Below are positions 62,593 through 64,000 of a DNA stretch of 64,000 bases, piece after piece. The translations under genes were made by a program, and so were the position numbers. The notes below the pieces were generated by a model that did no database searches, was not told the DNA's origin, and was given only the letters and a program-made list of their open reading frames with translations. The stretch covers positions 13,414,001 to 13,478,000 of the forward strand of contig NC_134373.1 of NCBI RefSeq assembly GCF_035582795.1. The letters are read 5' to 3'. The first letter of the stretch is position 1. The number at the start of each line of letters is the position of its first letter. The stretch is from Mycteria americana. Its lineage: Eukaryota > Chordata > Aves > Ciconiiformes > Ciconiidae.

Positions 62593-63938
62593 TTGTGGAT
62601 GACTGGAAGAAGGGAAACATTGTGCCCATCTTTAAAAAGGGTAGAAAGGATGACCCTGGGAACTACCAACCTGTCAGCCTCACTTCTGTGCCTGTGAAGA
62701 TCATGGAACAGATCCTCCTAGAAGCTACGCTAGAGCACGTGGAGGACAGGGAGGTGATTCGAGACAGCCAACATGGCTTTACCAAAGGCAAGTCCTGCCT
62801 GACCAACCTAGTGGCTTTCTACGAGGGAGTTACCACATCAGTGGACAAGGGAAAAGCAATGGATGTCATCTATCTGGACTTCTGTAAAGCCTTTGACATG
62901 GTCCCCCACAACATCCTTCTCTCTAAATTGGAGAGATATGGATTTGATGGGTGGACTGTTCAGTGGATAAGGAATTGGTTGGATGGTCACATCCAGAGGG
63001 TAGTGGTCAACGGCTCAATGTCCAGATGGAGATCAGTGATGAGTGGTGTCCTTCAGGGGTCCATACTGGGACCAGTGCTGTTCAACATTTTCATCAGTGA
63101 CATTGACAGCGAGATTGAGTGCACCCTCAGCAAGTTTGCAGATGACACCAAGCTGAGGGGTGCAGTCGACACGCCAGAAGGATGGGATGTCATCCAGAGG
63201 GACCTGGACAAGCTGGAGAAGTGGGCTTGTGTGAACCTCATGAGGTTCAACAAGGCCAAGTGCAGGGTCCTACACCTGGGTCGGGGCAATCCTCAGTTTC
63301 AATACAGGCTGGGGGATGATGTGATCGAGAGCAGCCCTGCAGAAAAGGACTTGGGGGTACTGACGGATGAAAAGCTGGACATGAGCCAACAATGTGTGCT
63401 CACAGCCCAGAAGGCCAACCGTATCCTGGGCTGCATCAAAAGAAGCGTGGCCAGCAGGTTGAGGGAGGTGATTCTGCCACTCTATTCTGCTCCGGTGAGA
63501 CCTCGCCTGGAGTACTGTGTCCAGCTCTGGAGCCCTCAGCACAAGAAGGACATGGAGCTGTTGGAGCGGGTCCAGAGGAGGGCCACGAAAATGATCCGAG
63601 GGCTGGAGCACCTCTCCTACGAGGACAGGCTGAGAGAGTTGGGGTTGTTCAGCCTGGGGAAGAGAAGGCTGCGGGGAGACCTTATTGCAGCCTTCGAGTA
63701 CTTAAAGAGGGCCTATAGGAAAGACAGGGACAGACTTTTTAGCAAGGCCTGTTGTGACAGGACAAGGAGCAATGGTTTTAAACTAAGGGAGGGCAGATTT
63801 AGACTGGATTTAAGAAAGAAATTTTTTACAATGAGGGTGGTGAAACACTGGAACAGGTTGCCCAGAGAGGTAGTGGAGGCCCCATCCCTGGAAACATTCA
63901 AGGTCAGGTTGGACAGGGCTCTGAGCAACCTGGTGTAG
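62592..63938 (+). pseudogene. CR1 ORF2 reverse transcriptase, C-terminal portion (5'-truncated LINE gene)
   Basis: About 448 codons are open from the junction to the stop at 63936-63938. Reverse transcriptase motifs appear in order: [32 protein letters not shown], the YLDFCKAFD block (about 62871), [20 protein letters not shown], and the catalytic FADD box at 63135-63146. The thumb-side tail matches CR1 ([33 protein letters not shown]). The N-terminal endonuclease domain and ORF1 are absent through 5' truncation, so the element cannot be autonomous. The unbroken frame suggests a fairly young insertion. Confidence 0.9.
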
Positions 63939-64000
63939 TTGAAGATGTCCCTGCTCTTGCAGGGGGGTTGGACTAGATGACCTGTAAAGGTCTCTTCCAA
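62592..64000 (+). mobile_element. CR1 LINE, 5'-truncated, running to the window edge
   Basis: A CR1 non-LTR retrotransposon starting about 62592, within the retroviral internal region. It encodes the reverse transcriptase half of ORF2 and then the CR1 3' UTR (GGTTGGACTAGATGACC from about 63966), so its true 3' end should lie only a few tens of bases beyond the window. It is in the same orientation as the retrovirus. The exact 5' junction is approximate because both sides are purine-rich. Confidence 0.93.

Noticed and set aside
1-64000. CRISPR arrays, operons, tRNA or rRNA genes
   Set aside because: The window is vertebrate nuclear DNA. I saw no regularly spaced repeat array, no clover-leaf with A/B boxes and no rRNA sequence.

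Overview
This is vertebrate nuclear DNA and almost certainly from a bird. It carries CR1 LINEs with the (ATTCTGTG)n-type tail, an LTR family I associate with bird genomes, and compact introns. It also has the conserved synteny of human 2q33: HYCC2/FAM126B - NDUFB3 - CFLAR - CASP10 - CASP8-like. A non-galliform bird is my guess from the LTR family; the species cannot be read from the sequence.

Layout. 1-2.8 kb is a CpG-island bidirectional promoter. To its left are probable 5' non-coding exons of a minus-strand gene (by synteny HYCC2/FAM126B); to its right is NDUFB3 (+, coding exons 3904-4043 and 6635-6791), a complex I subunit. 6.9-12.2 kb is intergenic. A second CpG island (12.2-13.0 kb) is the probable CFLAR promoter. 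CFLAR (+, nine coding exons, 18816-31185, 489 aa) encodes c-FLIP, with two death-effector domains (DEDs) and a catalytically dead caspase-like domain. A third CpG island (36.8-37.5 kb) is the probable CASP10 promoter, and a solo LTR lies in the following 5' intron. CASP10 (+, nine coding exons, 40294-48610, 514 aa) has intact catalytic residues. The third DED gene (+, eight coding exons, 54304-60865, 465 aa) is a caspase-8-like initiator that I call CASP18, with CASP8 as the alternative. From 61005 to the end the window is mobile DNA: the 5' LTR, primer-binding site and leader/gag-side part of an endogenous retrovirus, interrupted by a CR1 LINE that runs to the window edge.

The three DED genes form a tandem head-to-tail cluster made by duplication. 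They share the exon plan DED1 / DED2a / DED2b / linker(s) / p20 start / catalytic exon / p10 end, with matching intron phases. Functionally they act together at the death-inducing signalling complex: CASP10 and the CASP8/18-type protein are DED-recruited initiator caspases, and c-FLIP is the pseudo-caspase that heterodimerises with and restrains them.

Points most worth a second look: (1) a read-through short c-FLIP isoform ending in a stop that overlaps an AATAAA at the exon where human short isoforms branch; (2) an altered S4 substrate pocket in the third caspase; (3) an LTR placed about 140 bp after that gene's stop codon, likely supplying its 3' end; (4) a perfect-core CTCF site in the large CFLAR intron; (5) a perfect CLEAR-type E-box beside a possible first exon of the third caspase. 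All exon boundaries were read by eye from GT/AG sites and checked for phase. No database search was run.
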